The position numbers and the translations under genes are program-made. Shown in pieces: positions 6,069-8,701 of a stretch of DNA of 8,701 bases. The notes beneath the pieces were generated by a model. It made no database searches. It was not told the origin of the DNA and worked only from the letters and a program-made list of their open reading frames with translations. Position 1 is the first letter of the stretch; every line of letters begins with the position of its first letter. The DNA comes from Thermoprotei archaeon ex4572_64 (GTDB lineage Archaea; Thermoproteota; Thermoprotei; Thermoproteales; Thermocladiaceae). The stretch covers positions 1 to 8,701 of the forward strand of contig NJDF01000020.1 of the NCBI GenBank assembly GCA_002254895.1, in the 5' to 3' direction.

Positions 6069-8036
6069 CTATTCCTGCAGCTTGATGTATATTTCATTAT
6101 CAAAGACTTCGTACTCTTCAATATTTTCAGGTCTTCCTATCCTTAAATCCTCAATCTTATGCATGACTTTCAACTCCTTAACAAGCATTTCTAACTCTTT
6201 GGGAACATATATCACTGCCTTTAAATGCTCTGCCAAGCTCTTACCTAACCTATTCTTTAACTTCCATATTACGCTATTGACCTTCATAAATTTTAATAAA
6301 ATCTCTTCATAATTTTCAATTCTCTCCACAGATAGCTCACCATCTATTAGCTCTCTATGTATAGTCTTGCCGTATAGAACTCTCCATAAGTAGTCAGTTA
6401 TGAAGGGCATTATAGGTGCTAGTAGTTTAGTAATTACTTTGAGAACTGTGTGTAGGGTGTACCATGCACCTTTCTGCTCAGCTTCACTGAAGAGTTTCTC
6501 TCTATTATATGCTCTAGATTTAACAGCTTCTAAGTAGTGATCTGCAAATACGTGCCATGTGAAGTCGAAGAGTATTAATGCTGGCTCATAAACATCAAAG
6601 TTTAGATATGAGTTAGAGACTCTCTTGATGATACTATTAACCTTATTGAGTATTAACTTGTCTAGAAAGGTTAACTTAACTTCTTCAATTTTTGGTTCAG
6701 GAAATGTTGAGATGAATCTGGCAATATTCCACAACTTCACGATAAAGTCGTGACCTGTCTTTATTAAGTGCTCACTATATCTGTAATCACTACCTAACCT
6801 AGCTGATGCTGCTGCCCAAAAACGTACAGCATCCGCACCATACTTACTGACTGGTGGTTCAGGGTCAATAATATTTCCTTTAGATTTATGCATAGCTTCA
6901 CCTTTCTCGTCAAGACCCATGCCGCTAATTCTGACGTACTTAAAGGGTACGTCCTTAAATAGAAGATATGCTCTAAGTATTGAGTAGTACAGCCATGTCC
7001 TAATAATGTCATATCCTTGTGGTCTAAGTATTGATTGAGGATAGACTTTGGTGAAGAATGTTCTATCCTTAGTGTATCTTGAAGCATACATCCAAGATAT
7101 GGAGGAGTCGAACCAGGTATCTAAGACCCTAGTTTCACCAATAATCTCACCTTTACACTCATCTCTTAAATAATCAGGTGGCTCTTCTTTCCAAGGCTTA
7201 TAGTACTTGCCAGACTTAGGTACAAGCACCTTAATCTTACCATTCTCAACGCAGTACCATAATGGTATTTCCGTACCGTAGTATCTACGTCTAGATATTG
7301 GCCAATCAAATTCTAGAGACTTTATCCATTCAAGAATGGTCTGCTTATACTCTGGTGGATATACTTCCATTCTCTCTTCAACAAGTCTTACAAGCTCGCT
7401 CTTGAAATCTAGCTGTTTTAGAAAGAATTCTTTAGTAATTATTATCTCAATAGGTGTCTTACATCTCCAACATACAGGTACTTTATGTTTAATCTTCTCT
7501 CTCCTCGTAATTAGACCTTCACTCTCCAAGTCTTTAATTATGGTCTCTCTTGCTCTATCGATTTCTAAACCTGCATATTTACCTGAGTATTCGTTTAGTA
7601 ATCCCTTCTCGTTAATTACGATTCTTATAGGTAATTTCAACTCGTTAACTATAGCTAGGTCTCTGATATCACCGAATGTGCATATCATTACGAGGCCAGT
7701 ACCGAATTCTGGTTTGGCTGCTGGATGTTCAAGTATTGGTACTTTAATGTTAAAGAGAGGTACCCTAGCATACTTACCTTTCAACTCCTTATATCTATTA
7801 TCTTGAGGATTGTAGATTATGGCTACACATGCAGGTAAGAGTTCAGGTCTTGTTGTAGCAATTTCTATGTATCTGCCGTTTTCCTCAAGATAGAACTTTA
7901 TGTAGTTCAGATGTGCCTCTTTCTCAATATATTCAATTTCGGCTTCGGCTATGGCTGTTCCACATCTTGGACACCATAGTGTTGGTCTTTCAGCTTCATA
8001 TATTAGACCTTCATTCCAGAGCCAACTTGAACCTCT
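6069..8036 (-). pseudogene. valS: Valyl-tRNA synthetase, main part (editing domain to C-terminus), out of frame with its N-terminus
   Basis: This frame encodes most of an archaeal class Ia valyl-tRNA synthetase, which attaches valine to tRNA-Val and edits mischarged threonine. From the amino end it shows WNEGLIYEAERP, a CPRC zinc-type motif (7962-7973), the CP1 editing motif TTRPE (7842-7856), a second cysteine pair CWRC (7463-7474), WPISRRRYYGTEIPLWYC, DTWFDSS, PQGYDIIRTW and the KMSKS-region sequence AMHKSKGN (6873-6896). An anticodon-binding helical domain and an intact C-terminus follow. No ATG, GTG or TTG occurs in frame between 8036 and the TTG at 7784, and that TTG lies inside the editing domain, so this segment has no start of its own. 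It belongs after the separate N-terminal frame, but around 70 residues expected between them are missing. Because valS is normally single-copy and essential, the break is suspected to be artefactual or strain-specific. Confidence 0.85.
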
Positions 8037-8308
8037 ACAGGTAATCCATTTCTGTCTGTATAGAATGGAAAGATAACGCAGTAGCCTAACATTCTATATG
8101 CACGAGCAATCATGTCAATATGTGCATAGTGAGCAACACCACCAATGTGTGGTCTACCGCTACAGTAGGGAGGAGGAGTATCAATTACGAGTATGGGCTT
8201 GTCAGAGTCGATGTTAATTTCGTATAACTTCTCTTCAAACCACTTCTCTAGAAGTTCTAACTCCTTATCAACACTCCATCTCTTCTCCTTAATTCTAGGT
8301 TTGAACAT
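8003..8308 (-). pseudogene. valS: Valyl-tRNA synthetase, N-terminal part carrying the HIGH motif
   Basis: The first 95 or so residues are typical archaeal ValRS: RWSVDKELELLEKW, then DTPPPYCSGRPHIGG with the class I HIGH-type signature (His54-Ile-Gly-Gly57), the AHYAHIDMIARAYRM helix and FYTDRNGLPVEVQV. The frame then runs into a few non-family residues (GSGMKV) and a TAA at 8003-8005. In the overlapping frame the ValRS reading resumes at WNEGLIYEAERP, so the switch lies near 8022-8034. In relatives the segment after RNGLPVEV(K/Q)V continues through a long helical stretch to TFIELW.(K/E)GL(I/V)Y; that stretch is absent here. The ATG at 8308 is supported by a TATA box about 31 nt upstream. The fragment alone could not aminoacylate. 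Confidence 0.85.
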
Positions 8309-8335
8309 CTAGTATAGTGTATGAATTGTTTAGAG

Positions 8336-8343
8336 CTTAAATA
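8336..8343 (-). promoter_or_regulatory. TATA box of valS
   Basis: Read on the minus strand this is TATTTAAG, centred about 31 nt before the valS ATG at 8308 and placed just after the upstream gene's stop codon. It predicts a leaderless valS mRNA with its own promoter, despite the 36-nt gap to the upstream gene. Confidence 0.5.
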
Positions 8344-8344
8344 C

Positions 8345-8701
8345 TTACTTCCAATTCTTGAAGAATAAGTTCTCAATAAATAAGTTATTGAAATTATCAT
8401 GTTCAGCAAGCTCGATAACTTTAACTTTATCATTCTCAGCTAATTTCTTAACTTCACCCCATATACCTCTAGATTTAAGTACTAGCCTAGTTCCTGAAAG
8501 TACGGTGTTTCCAAGGTAGATTATTCTTTCAGGATTAATTTTAGGTATTAAGTTCAGAATTAGAATAGTATCTTTCTTAAGCTTAGAACCAAAAGATCCT
8601 GTAATAATTATTTTTGAAAGTTTATTCTCACTTATATTAGCCATGTTTAGAAGAATCATCCATGCAGTCTTTATAGCAGCTATAGCTTCCTGTACTAGTC
8701 T
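8345..8701 (-). CDS. C-terminal part of a DUF4445 / RACo-type corrinoid-protein reactivating ATPase (partial)
   Basis: The frame is open from the right edge of the window to the TAA at 8345-8347 and gives 118 residues of a larger protein. An internal ATG at 8659 is not the start, because family sequence extends upstream of it (RLVQEAIAAIKTAW). Diagnostic points are IIITGSFGSKL, matching the AGAFG glycine motif of the ASKHA fold; the IYLGNTVLSGTRLVL stretch, matching the family's GNT.L.G; and the ending FIENLFFKNW. These match the C-terminal domain of RACo/RamA-like proteins, which use ATP to bring an inactive Co(II) corrinoid protein back to Co(I) in methyl transfer. The N-terminal half, where a ferredoxin-like Fe-S domain would lie, is outside the window. 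The gene is 36 nt upstream of valS on the same strand. Confidence in the family is good; the partner protein is unknown. Confidence 0.75.
   Translation of the reverse strand, partial: RLVQEAIAAIKTAWMILLNMANISENKLSKIIITGSFGSKLKKDTILILNLIPKINPERIIYLGNTVLSGTRLVLKSRGIWGEVKKLAENDKVKVIELAEHDNFNNLFIENLFFKNWK

Noticed and set aside
6794..7087. 97-codon minus-strand reading frame within valS
   Set aside because: It sits out of frame over the conserved DTWFDSS to KMSKS-region of valS, so it is a shadow.
7336..7806. 156-codon plus-strand reading frame
   Set aside because: It lies wholly antisense to conserved valS sequence and its translation is a hydrophobic shadow with no recognisable motif.
8003..8040. 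A split or trans-assembled valyl-tRNA synthetase made of two separate proteins
   Set aside because: The second part has no start codon until a TTG inside the editing domain, the two frames overlap at the junction, and residues of the catalytic fold are missing between them.
8345..8659. A complete small protein starting at the ATG at 8659
   Set aside because: The frame stays open to the window edge and the codons upstream of that ATG continue the expected DUF4445 helix, so the ATG is internal.

Overview
The window looks like chromosomal DNA of a thermophilic-type archaeon, most likely in the Thermoproteota (former Crenarchaeota) or a related lineage. It is strongly A+T-rich, arginine is mostly AGA/AGG, and isoleucine uses ATA freely. 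Every gene start is preceded at about 26-34 nt by a TATA-like box, with no Shine-Dalgarno sequence. The valyl-tRNA synthetase is of the archaeal type. The exact lineage is inference. No RNA genes, CRISPR arrays, insertion sequences or origins were seen.

Layout. Left, plus strand: an MfnF/TIGR03123-type ASKHA ATPase-fold protein (107-1153), then 27 nt later a polytopic membrane Ser/Thr protein kinase (1181-2791). Middle, minus strand: a MATE exporter (3266-4594) followed by a small FHA phosphothreonine-binding protein (2760-3215), whose 3' end overlaps the kinase's 3' end tail-to-tail by 32 nt. Right, plus strand: a broken COG0731-like radical SAM gene (4664-5448), divergent from MATE. Right, minus strand, in transcription order: the C-terminal part of a DUF4445/RACo-type corrinoid-protein reactivating ATPase (8345 to the window edge), valS (8308-6069, broken) and a COG1237 metallo-beta-lactamase-fold protein (6039-5359, short at its C-terminus).

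Two themes stand out. The first is phospho-signalling: a roughly ten-segment membrane domain fused to a kinase, next to an FHA reader that has two Thr residues in an acidic tail, with an exporter upstream of the FHA gene. The second is C1/pterin/corrinoid metabolism: an MfnF-like protein (methanofuran biosynthesis), an MBL protein of the family containing the methanopterin-pathway enzyme MJ0301, and a corrinoid activator. Together they suggest an H4MPT/methanofuran-using archaeon with corrinoid methyl transfer.

The most unusual structural signal is a cluster of three apparent deletion junctions between about 5.16 and 8.03 kb: inside the radical SAM gene, at the shared 3' ends of the radical SAM and MBL genes, and inside valS. 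The two internal ones do not simply shift frame. The sequence on either side is good family sequence, but a block of expected residues is absent and the frame changes. Because valS is essential, these are either assembly or strain-mixture artefacts or a remarkable local decay. The left half of the window shows no such damage.
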